A stretch of DNA of 64,000 nucleotides from Planctomycetota bacterium (GCA_020638905.1 JACKHP010000007.1:124001-188000), one strand, 5' to 3'. Shown: positions 38,118-47,296, counted from the stretch's first letter. The notes: generated from the sequence alone by a model not told the origin. Program-made: numbers and translations.

Positions 38118-39389
38118 GTGCGTCCCCGTTCGATCGCCTGCGTCGCCGGCATGCTCGCGTTGCTCGTGTCGTCGGCGGCGTGCGGCGGGGCGGAGGTCGT
38201 CGACGACGGCGACGAGGGCGTGGACGCCGAGGCTGTGCCGGCCGTCCCGCCATCGATCTCCCCGGTCGACCTGCTCTGCGGCGACGACGGGACCGCGTTC
38301 GTCGTGGTCGACGCGTGGACCACGCCGGCGCTCGTGCGCGTGGTGCAGGTCGACATCGCGTCGCAGTCCTCGCGCGTCGTGGCGGTCGGTCCCCGCGAGA
38401 CGGGATTCGCCGAGGCGCTGCTGCCGTATCGCGCGAGGGGCGAGCGCAGGCTGCTCGTGGGCGCGACGGGCGGCCGCGGGCACGGCTCGGTGCTCGCGTT
38501 CGACGTGCGCTCGGGCGAGACGCGCTTCGTCCTCGCGGGGGACGACGCCGGTTTCGGCGCGCGCCTCGCGCTCGTCGGCGATCGTGACGGCGACGGCGTC
38601 GACGACTTCGCGGTGGCGTCGCCCGCATCCGACGATGAGCGCGGCATCGTGACGCTCGCGTCCGGCGCCGACGGGCACGTGCTCGAGACGTGGCACGGCG
38701 TCGAGGGACGCGGTGGTCTCGGCCACGGACTCTGCGCGCTGCGCGACCGCGACGGCGACGGCCTGCCCGAACTCGTCGTGTCGTACGCACGGGTCGACAC
38801 GCGCGCCCTGCTGAGCGTGCGCCTGAGCGCCTCGGGCCGCGTGGTCGACGTCCCGCCGCCCGAGTTCGTCGTCGGGGGGAGCGACGCCGCCGACGCGACC
38901 GGGCTGCTCGGCAATCTCGTCCGTCATGCCGCCGCGACGCGCGTTGCGCGCTGTCCCGCGTGGGATGGAAGCGCGGGCGACGACGTGCTCGTCGGCGTCT
39001 GCACCACGTGGCGTCCGCACCGGGGCCTGCTGCTCGTGCTCACGCTCGACGGCGGGCTGCGCTGGCACCACACCGTGTCCGGCGAGTTCGCGCGCGGCCT
39101 CGGCTGGGACGTACGCGGTCCGCGGCTCGACGCCGAGGGCGCGCACCCGGCCGCACCCGGGAGCGACGATGTGCTCGCGCTCGTCGAGGGCGACGCGCTG
39201 ATGGCCTTCGACAGCCGGCGCGTGCTGCGCATCCGTCCCGGCACGGGCGTCGTCGCCGACCACGGAGGCTTCGCGGTGTCCTCGGAGCGCGTGTCGGCCG
39301 ACCTGTGTGTGCGTCCCGACGGCACGATCGGCGTCGTCTGTCCCGCGGATCGGCCCGCCGACGGAGCGTGGTTGCGCTGGCTCGAGTGA
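38118..39389 (+). CDS. Lipoprotein with FG-GAP-like propeller
   Basis: 423 residues. A lipobox follows a short hydrophobic stretch (MLALLVSSAACGG, with Cys near residue 22 as the lipid-bearing residue), so the protein is tethered to a membrane. The rest is propeller-like with calcium loops DRDGDGVDDFAVAS and DRDGDGLPELVVSY and strands such as GLLLVLTLDGGLRW. The GTG at 38118 gives a standard 24-residue lipoprotein signal; a GTG at 38091 is in frame and possible. It follows the FG-GAP gene by 70 bp on the same strand and may share its transcript. Confidence 0.75.
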   Translation: MRPRSIACVAGMLALLVSSAACGGAEVVDDGDEGVDAEAVPAVPPSISPVDLLCGDDGTAFVVVDAWTTPALVRVVQVDIASQSSRVVAVGPRETGFAEALLPYRARGERRLLVGATGGRGHGSVLAFDVRSGETRFVLAGDDAGFGARLALVGDRDGDGVDDFAVASPASDDERGIVTLASGADGHVLETWHGVEGRGGLGHGLCALRDRDGDGLPELVVSYARVDTRALLSVRLSASGRVVDVPPPEFVVGGSDAADATGLLGNLVRHAAATRVARCPAWDGSAGDDVLVGVCTTWRPHRGLLLVLTLDGGLRWHHTVSGEFARGLGWDVRGPRLDAEGAHPAAPGSDDVLALVEGDALMAFDSRRVLRIRPGTGVVADHGGFAVSSERVSADLCVRPDGTIGVVCPADRPADGAWLRWLE

Positions 39390-39493
39390 GGTCGCGACGC
39401 ACGATGACTCGCACCGCGAGGCCACGAAAGCGACGATTGGCGTCCGATATCCGGCATCTGTGCAAATTGTCAACGCAATGATAATCTGCACGA

Positions 39494-40639
39494 ATGCTCG
39501 AACGTCTCGCGCTGCAGCCCGTCCGTGATCGCTTGGCCGGCATGCCGGCCGTGGCGTTGCTCGGCCCGCGTCAGTGCGGCAAGACGACGCTGGCTCGAAG
39601 CCTCGGCGGCACCTACCTCGATCTCGAGCAGGAACCGGCTCGCGTCAGGTTCGACCTCTCGTTCGATGCGCTCGCAGCGGGCGACTCGCTCGTCGTGCTG
39701 GACGAGGCACAGGCATGGCCCGAGATCTTCCCGCGCTTGCGCGGTGCCATCGACGCCGACCGCAAGCGCAACGGGCGCTTCCTCGTGCTGGGCTCGGTCT
39801 CGCCGTCGCTCATGACGGAGGTCTCGCAGTCGCTCGCCGGCCGACTCGGTCTCGTGGCGTTGACTCCGCTGCTGTTGCCGGAGGTCGGCGTGCCGGCGCT
39901 CGACGCGCTCTGGGCATACGGCGGCTTCCCCGACGGGGGTGTGCTCGATCCGTCCGCCTATCCGGCGTGGCAACTCGACTACCTTCAGCTCCTCACGCGG
40001 CGTGACCTGCCGGACTGGGGGCTTGCCGCGCGGCCGAGGGTGACCGAGCGACTCTTGCGCATGATCGCGGCGGTGCACGGACAGACCCAGAACGTCTCGC
40101 GCCTCGCGCAGAGTCTCGGGCTCGCCACCGCGACGGTGACGAGCTACCTCGACCACCTCGAGGGCGCGTACCTGATCCGGCGCCTGCCCGCGTACCACGC
40201 GAACGTGCGCAAGCGTCTCGTGAAGTCGCCGAAGCTCTACGTGCGCGACTCGGGTCTGCTGCACGCGCTGCTCGGCGCGCCCGACGTCGAGCGACTGATC
40301 GATGCCCCGTGGGTTGGCGCCAGCTTCGAGGGCTTCGTGATCGAACAGGTCCTGGGAGTGCTCGCGCTGAATCATCCCGCGGCGACGGTGCACCACCTGC
40401 GCACGGCCAGGGGCGAGGAGATCGACCTGGTCGTCGAACGAGGGGACGAGCGCTGGGCGATCGAGGTCAAGCTCTCGACGCAGGTCCGCTCCGACGACCT
40501 CACGCGGCTCGAGCACGTCTCCGAGCTGATCGGTGCGCAGCGACGCGTGCTCGTGTCGCGCAGTCCCGACGTGGTCGACGGCGGGACGACGGTTGCGGCG
40601 GACCTGCCGTGGCTGCTCGGGGCCCTCGCCGACTGGTAG
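39494..40639 (+). CDS. AAA-type ATPase with DUF4143 C-terminal domain
   Basis: 381 residues. The N-terminal P-loop ATPase carries Walker A GPRQCGKTTL (K30) and Walker B LVVLDEAQAWPE (D70, E71). The C-terminal DUF4143 part holds a winged helix (NVSRLAQSLGLATATVTSYL) and a nuclease-like core with LRTARGEEIDLVVERGD and WAIEVKLS, the E/D-EVK pattern of PD-(D/E)xK folds. These proteins are common, often mobile, and of unsettled function. ATG at 39494 follows an AT-rich patch (39455-39490) unlike the rest of the window, a hint of foreign origin. Stand-alone. Confidence 0.9.
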   Translation: MLERLALQPVRDRLAGMPAVALLGPRQCGKTTLARSLGGTYLDLEQEPARVRFDLSFDALAAGDSLVVLDEAQAWPEIFPRLRGAIDADRKRNGRFLVLGSVSPSLMTEVSQSLAGRLGLVALTPLLLPEVGVPALDALWAYGGFPDGGVLDPSAYPAWQLDYLQLLTRRDLPDWGLAARPRVTERLLRMIAAVHGQTQNVSRLAQSLGLATATVTSYLDHLEGAYLIRRLPAYHANVRKRLVKSPKLYVRDSGLLHALLGAPDVERLIDAPWVGASFEGFVIEQVLGVLALNHPAATVHHLRTARGEEIDLVVERGDERWAIEVKLSTQVRSDDLTRLEHVSELIGAQRRVLVSRSPDVVDGGTTVAADLPWLLGALADW

Positions 40640-40740
40640 ACGACTCCGGGCGTCGCATCCCGCGGCCCTGGCGCGGTACCTTGCCGGGCTGGACCTCCGT
40701 CGTCGACGCGTCCTCTCCCGAACCCCAAGGGAATCTCGAC

Positions 40741-42309
40741 GTGAACTCCGACGCAGCGCAGGAGCCGACGATCCAGGCGGACGTGGCGCGCGGCCCCGAC
40801 GCGAACCCCGAGGCGCCGACGACCGCCACGGACCCGACGAACCCGCCGTCCACCGCGCTGGACGCGTCGACCGCGGCCGACCTCGAACTCGCGCGCCTCG
40901 TCGAGCGCGCGGACGAGACGCTCACCACGCCGGGTGCGGTGGTCTTCGCCGAGATGCTGGGCACGCCGCTCGTCGACGCCGAGGCGCTGCGCGTGCGCGC
41001 CGCGCAGCTCGACGCGTTCGAGGAGCGCGGCGGCGAACGCACCGCGATCCGCGCCACGCTGGCCAAGCTCGGACGTTCGGCATATCCCGAAGGCCTCGTG
41101 CACTGGGTGCGCGAACCGCTGCCCGACGCGCCGGCCGGCATGTGGCTGCACAGCGTGCTCGCGCTGCTCATGGTGGCGTCGATCGTGAACGGCGTGCTGC
41201 GCGGCAACGGCGCGTGGGGACTCGTGATGCTGCTGCTGCTGGGCAACATGGCGCTGCACTACCAGACGCGGCGCGGCATCGAGCTCTACATCGACACGCT
41301 GCGCGAGCTGGGACGCCTGGTCGCGTGCGGCCGGCGTCTCTCGCAGAAGCCGATGCCCGGCGCCGAAGACCTGTTCGCGTCGTTGCACGGACGGGCCGCG
41401 ACGCTCGCGCGTCTCGCGCGGCTGACCGCCACGCTGCTGCCGACGCGCGGCGGCACCACCGACGCGCTGGTCGGCATCGCCGAGTACGTCTCGATCGCGT
41501 TCCTGGTCGAGACGCGCGCCTACGCGAAGGTGCTGCGCGAGATGCGCAAGCACCGCGACGCGCTCGCGGGACTCTTCGACGAGGTGGGACTCATCGACGC
41601 GCTCCAGGCGGGCGCGCTCTTCCGGCAGGCCATGCCGAAGCGCTGCACGCCGGTGTTCGTCGACGACCCCGCGCGGCTCGAGGCGCTGGGCCTCGTGCAC
41701 CCGCTCATCGACGACGCCGTGCCGAACGACCTGCTCCTCGAGGGACGCTGCGTCGTCATCTCGGGCTCGAACATGTCCGGCAAGTCGACCTTCCTGCGCG
41801 CGGTGGGCCTGAACGCGCTGCTGGCCCAGACGCTGTGCGCCTGCGCCGCCGAGCGCTGGACGTCGAGCCGCTTCCGCATCGTGTCGTCGATGTCCATCTC
41901 CGACGACCTCGGGCACGGCCTGAGCTTCTACTACGCCGAGGCCGAGCGCATCCTCGGCATGGTGCGGCTGGCGGGCGAGGGCACGCCCGCGCTGTGCCTC
42001 GTCGACGAGCTGCTGCGCGGCACGAACTCCGCCGAGCGCCTGGCCGCGAGCGAGGAGATCCTGCGCTGGATCGCCGACCACGGCGCGCTCGTGCTCGTCA
42101 CGACGCACGACCTCGAACTCATCGGCGTCCTGGCCGAGAGGTACGACGCCTACCACTTCACCGACGCCCACGCCGACGACGCGCTGGCCTTCGACTACCT
42201 GCTGCGTCCGGGGACGGCCGGCACGCGCAACGCGATCCGGTTGCTCGCGCACCTGGGCTTCCCGGCCGAGATCGTCGAGCGCGCCCGCGCACGCGTGGAC
42301 GAGGGCTGA
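40741..42309 (+). CDS. Membrane-associated MutS-family ATPase
   Basis: 522 residues. The N-terminal 60 residues are disordered and Thr/Pro/Ala-rich. Two hydrophobic segments at about 136-175 (LHSVLALLMVASIVNGVL, WGLVMLLLLGNMALHY) suggest a membrane anchor. The C-terminal half is a MutS domain V ATPase: GSNMSGKSTFLR (Walker A, about 341), LCLVDELLRGTNS (Walker B, about 418) and TTHDLEL. Mismatch-recognition domains are absent, so it is not classical MutS; membrane-bound MutS-like proteins of this type exist but their role is unknown. GTG at 40741 is the best start; AAGGGA lies upstream. Confidence 0.88.
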   Translation: MNSDAAQEPTIQADVARGPDANPEAPTTATDPTNPPSTALDASTAADLELARLVERADETLTTPGAVVFAEMLGTPLVDAEALRVRAAQLDAFEERGGERTAIRATLAKLGRSAYPEGLVHWVREPLPDAPAGMWLHSVLALLMVASIVNGVLRGNGAWGLVMLLLLGNMALHYQTRRGIELYIDTLRELGRLVACGRRLSQKPMPGAEDLFASLHGRAATLARLARLTATLLPTRGGTTDALVGIAEYVSIAFLVETRAYAKVLREMRKHRDALAGLFDEVGLIDALQAGALFRQAMPKRCTPVFVDDPARLEALGLVHPLIDDAVPNDLLLEGRCVVISGSNMSGKSTFLRAVGLNALLAQTLCACAAERWTSSRFRIVSSMSISDDLGHGLSFYYAEAERILGMVRLAGEGTPALCLVDELLRGTNSAERLAASEEILRWIADHGALVLVTTHDLELIGVLAERYDAYHFTDAHADDALAFDYLLRPGTAGTRNAIRLLAHLGFPAEIVERARARVDEG

Positions 42310-42343
42310 ACGAGGCGTCGCGCGGTGAGCGGGTCGTGCCGCA

Positions 42344-42364
42344 CGCGTGACGCGTGGTCACGCG
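42344..42364. terminator. Hairpin between convergent genes
   Basis: 8-bp perfect stem CGCGTGAC/GTCACGCG with loop GCGTG, in the 68-bp gap between the MutS-like gene and the convergent HAD gene. Likely terminates both. Confidence 0.55.
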
Positions 42365-42377
42365 CGCGCGTCGCGCG

Positions 42378-42974
42378 TCACATCCCGCGCAGCAACGCGT
42401 CGAGCCGCGCGACGGCCACGTCGGCCAGCGCGCGGTACGGGAAGGCGCCGGTCACGTCGACGTAGACCGTCGCGGTGCCGGCGGCGCGTCCCGCCATGAG
42501 GTCGTACTCGAAGTCGCCCACCATGACGGCGTCCTCGGGACGTCCACCCCAGGCAGCGAGCAGGCGCAGGATGCCGTCGGCGCTGGGCTTCGGGACGGCC
42601 TCGTCGCGGCCGAGCACGTGCGGCGGCTCGAAGTGGTCGTGCAGTCCGCAGGCGCGCAGCGTGCGCCACGCGTTGTCGAGCGAGTTGCGCGTGAGGATGC
42701 CCTTGCGCGCGCCGCGCGCGGCGAGCGTGTCGAGCAGCGCGCGTGCGCCGTCCTGGGCGATCGAGCGGTCGGCGATCTCCTCCTCGACGCGCTGCAGGTG
42801 CGCACGGATCGCGGGTGCGCGCTCGGGCGGCAGCGTCGCGAGCTGCTCGAGGATCGGCCCGGGTGCGAGTCCCAGCTCGGCGCGGATCGCGTCGAAGTCG
42901 TGCATCGGCACGGTGAGCGTGCCGTCCATGTCGAAGATCCAGAAGGGACGCGCGAGGAGCTCGGCCGGGGTCAC
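42378..42974 (-). CDS. HAD superfamily hydrolase (phosphatase-like)
   Basis: 198 residues. HAD motifs in order: DMDGTLT (nucleophile Asp, residue 15), ILTRNS (motif II Thr), VPKPSAD (motif III Lys) and VGDFEYDL (motif IV Asp pair). The helical cap between motifs I and II suggests a phosphoglycolate-phosphatase-like subfamily member acting on small phosphomonoesters in the cytoplasm. The GTG at 42974 overlaps the CoA-transferase stop by 4 bp (GTGA), so the two are coupled; the link between them is not obvious. A hairpin follows. Confidence 0.9.
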   Translation of the reverse strand: MTPAELLARPFWIFDMDGTLTVPMHDFDAIRAELGLAPGPILEQLATLPPERAPAIRAHLQRVEEEIADRSIAQDGARALLDTLAARGARKGILTRNSLDNAWRTLRACGLHDHFEPPHVLGRDEAVPKPSADGILRLLAAWGGRPEDAVMVGDFEYDLMAGRAAGTATVYVDVTGAFPYRALADVAVARLDALLRGM

Positions 42975-44245
42975 AGCACGCCTCCTTCGCGCAGCGCCGC
43001 GCACTCGGCGTGCGACATGTCGAGCAGTTCGCCGAGCACCTCGTCGGTGTGCGCGCCCAGCGCGGGCGGTGCGCGACGCGACGTGCTCGACTCCCCGTCG
43101 AGGCGCACCGGGCACGCGACCCCGGGGACGGTCACCTCGGCGTCGCGCGCGAGGTCGACGCGCAGGCCGCGCGCGACGACCTGCGGGTGCGCGAAGACCT
43201 CGTCCAGCGCGAGCACCGGACCGCACGGCACGCCGGCCGCGGCCAGCCGCTCGTCCCACGCGGTCGAGGAGCGCGTGACGAGCACGGCCGCCAACCGCGG
43301 GACGAGCGAGTCGCGGTGCACGACGCGGGCGGCGTTCGTGGCGAAGCGCGCGTCGTCCGCGAGCGCCGGATCGCCGAGCACCGCGCACAGCGCGCGGAAC
43401 TGGGTGTCGTTGCCGACCGCGACCACGAGGTGTCCGTCCGACGTGGCGAACGTCTGGTACGGGACGATCTGCGGGTGCGCGTTGCCCATGCGCACGGGCA
43501 CGCGTCCCGAGACGAGGTGCGCGCCGGCCTGGTTCGCGAGGGACGCCACGGCCGCGTCGAGCAGCGCGAGGTCGACGTGCCGGCCGCGTTCCGTGCGCTG
43601 CCGCTCGAGCAGCGCGGCCTGGATGCCGTTGGCGGCGTAGAGTCCCGTGATCACGTCGACGAGCGCGACGCCGATCTTGGTCGGCTCGCCGCCGGCCGGG
43701 CCCGTGACCGACATGAGCCCCGACGCGGCCTGGATGGCGGCGTCGTAGCCCGCGCGCGCGGCCCACGGTCCGTCGTCGCCGAAGCCGGTGATGCTGCACG
43801 TCACGAGGCGCGGATTGCGCGCGCGCAGCGAGTCGGGGTCGATCCCGTGCCGCGCGAGGTCGCCGGGACGGAAGTTCTCGACGAACACGTCGCACGCGTC
43901 GGCGAGGCGACGCACGAGCTCGGCGCCCGCGTCCGTGGTGAAGTCGATCGTGACCGAGCGCTTGCCACGGTTGCACGACGTGAAGTACGCCGCGTCGCCG
44001 TGGGGGAGCGCCGCGGCATCCTCCGCGGCGCCGCGTGCCGGGTCGTCCGCGCGGCGGGGCGCGTCGGGCCCGCGCGCGTCGGACGGCAGGAACGGCGGCC
44101 CCCAGCCGCGCGTGTCGTCGCCCGTCGTCGGGCGCTCGACCTTGATCACGTCGGCGCCGAGGTCGGCCAGCAACTGCGTGCACCACGGTCCCGCGAGCAC
44201 GCGGGACAGGTCGAGCACACGCAGGCCATGCAGGGGGGCGGACAC
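42971..44245 (-). CDS. Class III CoA-transferase (CaiB/BaiF family)
   Basis: 424 residues, the usual length. It moves CoA between carboxylic acids by a ping-pong mechanism in the cytoplasm. Seen: LRVLDLSRVLAGPWCTQLLADLGADVIKVE at the start, NRGKRSVTIDF, the catalytic D168 in GYDAAIQAASGLM, and RGRHVDLALLDA. A 25-residue Pro/Asp/Arg-rich insert lies at about 55-80 before AYFTSCNRGK. ATG at 44245. Coupled to the HAD gene downstream (GTGA). The acid used is not visible. Confidence 0.93.
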   Translation of the reverse strand: MSAPLHGLRVLDLSRVLAGPWCTQLLADLGADVIKVERPTTGDDTRGWGPPFLPSDARGPDAPRRADDPARGAAEDAAALPHGDAAYFTSCNRGKRSVTIDFTTDAGAELVRRLADACDVFVENFRPGDLARHGIDPDSLRARNPRLVTCSITGFGDDGPWAARAGYDAAIQAASGLMSVTGPAGGEPTKIGVALVDVITGLYAANGIQAALLERQRTERGRHVDLALLDAAVASLANQAGAHLVSGRVPVRMGNAHPQIVPYQTFATSDGHLVVAVGNDTQFRALCAVLGDPALADDARFATNAARVVHRDSLVPRLAAVLVTRSSTAWDERLAAAGVPCGPVLALDEVFAHPQVVARGLRVDLARDAEVTVPGVACPVRLDGESSTSRRAPPALGAHTDEVLGELLDMSHAECAALREGGVL

Positions 44246-44288
44246 GGGACCGCCGAGCGTAGCGCGTCCGTCCGCGCCGGAGAACGCT

Positions 44289-45179
44289 TCAGCCCCGCGT
44301 CGCGCTCACGTAGATGTGGCACGGCGGGACGTGCACCACGAGCACGTCCCGCGCGTCGAGGCCGGCCAGCAGGTCGCGTGCCTCCTGCTCGGTGAACCAG
44401 TGGCCCATGTAGCGCTCGCCTGCGAGGGACGGATCGGGCGCGGCGACGTCGTCGGGGCCGACGGGCCGCGACGGGTCGGCCCGCGAGCGATCGGCATCGT
44501 CGACGGGCGCGCCGGACCTCGGCGGCGCGGTCGCGTCCCCGGCCGGCGGGTCGGCATGGCTCTCGGTGGCCGGCGTCGTCGCGGTCGGCGTCGCCACGAT
44601 CGGCCCGGGCCCGCTCGCCTCGCGATCGCTCGGCACGCGGCTCGGCTGCTCGTCGTCCGCCGGCAGGCCGAGCAACTGGAAGCGCAGCACGCCGCCGGGC
44701 GCGAGGCGCTCCCAGCCCGCGTGGACGAGCGCGCGGGCCACGTCACGCGGGCAGTGGATCAGCACGGCGACCGAGATCACGAGCGCGTAGTGGCGGTCGC
44801 ACGCGCCGGCGGGCACGCCCAGTCCATCGGACTCGAAGAAGCGCGCGCGCGGTTCGCCGGCGAGGCGCCGGCGCGCCTCGGCGACCATCGACGGCGCCAC
44901 GTCGAGGCCGGTGTAGCTGCGCGTGCGCGCGAGCAGCTCGGGGACGAGCCGTCCCACGCCGCAACCCAGCGCGAGCACGTCGGCCTCGGCGAGGAACCCG
45001 GGCGAGAGGCCGGTCGTGATGAAGGCGACGTCCTGCGTCGCCTGGGCGGCCCAGCGGCGCTCGTCGTCCCAGCCCTCGTGGGAGGCGACGAAGAAGTCAC
45101 GCGCCTCCGAGCGCGCGCGGTCTTCCCATTCGTTCTTGAGGCGCTCGGCCTCGTGCCCGACGTCGTCGTCCCGGCTCAT
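44289..45179 (-). CDS. SAM-dependent methyltransferase with disordered insert
   Basis: 296 residues. The Rossmann methyltransferase core carries motif I VLALGCGVGRLVPELL (SAM binding), YTGLDVAPSMVAEARRRL (acidic residue at the end of strand 2), and LVISVAVLIHCPRD, then WERLAPGGVLRFQLLG. Between the core and the last 50 residues lies about 80 residues of Pro/Asp/Thr/Ala-rich linker (SDREASGPGPIVATPTATTP onward), absent from ordinary family members. The substrate is not identifiable. ATG at 45179. A possible terminal strand (DVLVVHVPPCHIYVSATRG) closes the fold. Confidence 0.82.
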   Translation of the reverse strand: MSRDDDVGHEAERLKNEWEDRARSEARDFFVASHEGWDDERRWAAQATQDVAFITTGLSPGFLAEADVLALGCGVGRLVPELLARTRSYTGLDVAPSMVAEARRRLAGEPRARFFESDGLGVPAGACDRHYALVISVAVLIHCPRDVARALVHAGWERLAPGGVLRFQLLGLPADDEQPSRVPSDREASGPGPIVATPTATTPATESHADPPAGDATAPPRSGAPVDDADRSRADPSRPVGPDDVAAPDPSLAGERYMGHWFTEQEARDLLAGLDARDVLVVHVPPCHIYVSATRG

Positions 45180-45284
45180 GGTCTCGCATTCCCCTTCGAC
45201 GGAGACACCCGCCCGCGGGCTCGGCGTCGTGCCCGCACTCGGACTCGCGATCGATTCTAGCAGTCCGGCGACGGTGCGTGCGTC

Positions 45285-45671
45285 TCAGGGGAAGCGCCGC
45301 CGGACCGAGGCGCGCGCGAGCAGCGCGTCCACGCACTCGTCCGACTCGCCGAACTGGAGCCCGCCGGCGATGCTGTCCGGCGCCCAGAGCGCGAAGCGCC
45401 GGCCGTCCTCGCGCTCGAAAAAGATTCCCGTGTCGTCGTGCACGCTCTCCTCGCCCCGTGTCTCGCGGTGATCGAGGACGAGGATCGAGGTGATCGGGGC
45501 GTTCCACCAGTCGCTCAGCTCGATCTCGCTGGGCGGCACGACCATGTGATCGGTCGAGAGGGTGGACACGCGCAAGCCGACCAACCCGGCGAGCACCGCC
45601 TCCTCGTCGGCCGAGAGGAGGCGCGTCACGTGGCCCGTCGGCGGTCCTTCGTCGGGGGCCCGGACCGGCAT
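45285..45671 (-). CDS. Small hypothetical protein
   Basis: 128 residues with no recognised domain and no signal peptide. It has an alternating strand/helix pattern (VLAGLVGLRVSTLS, ITSILVLDHRE, RRFALWAPDSIAGGLQFG). Start: ATG at 45671, after which codon bias is normal; the longer frame to 45809 is arginine-rich and lies in the divergent promoter of the flavodoxin gene. Same strand as the methyltransferase, 105 bp upstream of it. Confidence 0.65.
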   Translation of the reverse strand: MPVRAPDEGPPTGHVTRLLSADEEAVLAGLVGLRVSTLSTDHMVVPPSEIELSDWWNAPITSILVLDHRETRGEESVHDDTGIFFEREDGRRFALWAPDSIAGGLQFGESDECVDALLARASVRRRFP

Positions 45672-45807
45672 GGTTCGGCTCGGGCTGCGCCTCCGCGCGC
45701 TTGACCCCGGGCGCTCCGCGGCTAGACTGTGCTGCAACTGCGTCTCAATACTGGGCGAGGCGCGGCCCGTGCTCCCGGCCCCGACTCTTCCGATCCCGAC
45801 CCGTCCC

Positions 45808-46440
45808 ATGCGCCTCGGCCTGTTCTACGGCAGCACCCTCGGACACACGGCCGGCGTGGCCTGCAGGCTCGCCGCGCGGTTGGGTCCGGCGGTGGCGCGC
45901 ACGGCGAGCGTGGCCGGGCTGACGGCCGGCGACCTCGAGGGCTACGACGCGCTCGTGCTCGGCACCTCGACCTGGTACCTGGGTGCGCTGCAGGACGACT
46001 GGGAGCGCTTCCTGGGCCAGCTCGAGCGCGCCGACCTGCGCGGCGTGCCGGTGGCCTTCTTCGGCACCGGCGACCAGGACGGCTTCCCGGTCACCTTCGT
46101 CGACGCCATGGGACGCCTGCGCGAGCGCGTCGCCGGGCGCGGTGCCGACGTGCGCTTCGGAGTCTCCGACGACCGTCGCTACGACTTCGGCGCCAGTCGT
46201 GCGCTGCTGCCCGACGGACGCTTCTGCGGCCTGGCCCTCGACGAGGACAACCAGTCGGCGCTCACCGACGAGCGGCTCGACCGCTGGGCCGCGCAACTGG
46301 GCCGCGAGCTGCGCCTGCCGCGCGAGCCGGCGCGTCCGCGCTCGCGCACGCTGCGCGTCGTCGGACGCGTCGTCGACGCGGGCGCATTCGTCGAGCGCGC
46401 CGCGGTGCGCGCGCTGCGCGGCGCTCCGATCGCGCGCTGA
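45808..46440 (+). CDS. Flavodoxin-like electron carrier
   Basis: 210 residues. The flavodoxin FMN phosphate loop is at the start (LFYGSTLGHTAGVA). Then come LVLGTSTWYLGALQDDW (isoalloxazine loop with Trp), VAFFGTGDQDGFPVTF and a long C-terminal extension of about 50 Arg-rich residues. The core (170 residues) matches long-chain flavodoxins, which carry electrons in redox reactions in place of ferredoxin. ATG at 45808. The tail is not known from typical flavodoxins and may anchor or bind a partner (inference). Confidence 0.85.
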   Translation: MRLGLFYGSTLGHTAGVACRLAARLGPAVARTASVAGLTAGDLEGYDALVLGTSTWYLGALQDDWERFLGQLERADLRGVPVAFFGTGDQDGFPVTFVDAMGRLRERVAGRGADVRFGVSDDRRYDFGASRALLPDGRFCGLALDEDNQSALTDERLDRWAAQLGRELRLPREPARPRSRTLRVVGRVVDAGAFVERAAVRALRGAPIAR

Positions 46441-46669
46441 GTCAGCGCGTCGCGCGCCGGGCCCGCGGCGGACATGCGGTTCGCTCTCCGTGTCGTCGCA
46501 TGCATACGGCTCGACGTCTGTCGTCGCGGCGATGACGCGTATCGGTGCGTCCCACATCGCTCCCGACCGACACGAATTTTTAAGGGTACTCGGGGGCGTT
46601 TCGACGCCCACTCCTTGCGCGGGGTCGGTCGGCGCCGTCCCTCGCGTTGCTCCTCCGGAGGACGATCCG

Positions 46670-47296
46670 ATGTCCGTGCCCATCACCACCCATGTGCCCG
46701 AGAACACATCTGACGAACAGCAGCTCCTGCTGCGCGCGCAAGGCGGCGACGAACGCGCACTCGGCGAGCTGCTGCGCAAGCACAGGCCGGCGGTGCTCGG
46801 CTTCGTCCGACGCTCGATGTCGCACGAGCTCGCGGCCCAGGTCGACGTCGAGGACATCGTGCAGGAGGTCGTCCTCGAGGCGGTCTCGCACCTCGACGCG
46901 GTGGACGATGTGCGCAGGCTGGCCGGTTTCCTGCGCAGGATCGCGGCCCGGCGCGTGATCGACAGCGCCCGCTTCCACAGGCGCGCCCGGCGCGACGCGG
47001 GCAGGCGCGTCCCGCTCGACGTCCCGCGCGGCGACGGGCACGCAGCGGGCGAGCTCATGGCGCCCTGCGGCACGCCTTCCTCGGTGGTTTCGCGCGCCGA
47101 GCAGCACCGCCACATCCTGGCCGGGATCTCGAAGCTGACGCCCGACCACCGAGAGGTGATCCGGCTGCGTGACCTCGAACAGCTCGGCTGGCCCGAGATC
47201 CGCGACCGCATGCAGCGCGGCTCGATCGACGCCGTGCGCATGCTCTACCAGCGCGCGGTGGTCCAACTGCGCCGTCAGCTCGGGCTCGGCGGCTGA
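46670..47296 (+). CDS. ECF-like sigma factor (stand-alone)
   Basis: 208 residues. Region 2: LLRKHRPAVLGFVRRSMSHE, DVEDIVQEVVLEAVSHL, LAGFLRRIAARRVIDSARF. A 45-residue linker precedes region 4: LTPDHREVIRLRDLEQLGWPEIRDRMQRGSIDAVRMLYQR. ATG at 46670 with GGAGGA 7-12 nt upstream. No anti-sigma factor or kinase is adjacent: the flavodoxin lies before it and a convergent AIM24-like gene ends 2 bp after its stop. The upstream 230 bp hold an AT-rich GAATTTTTAAGG stretch near 46574. Confidence 0.9.
   Translation: MSVPITTHVPENTSDEQQLLLRAQGGDERALGELLRKHRPAVLGFVRRSMSHELAAQVDVEDIVQEVVLEAVSHLDAVDDVRRLAGFLRRIAARRVIDSARFHRRARRDAGRRVPLDVPRGDGHAAGELMAPCGTPSSVVSRAEQHRHILAGISKLTPDHREVIRLRDLEQLGWPEIRDRMQRGSIDAVRMLYQRAVVQLRRQLGLGG

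Noticed and set aside
46441..46669. Regulatory RNA upstream of the sigma gene
   Set aside because: Only an AT-rich stretch is seen; no stem was convincing by eye.
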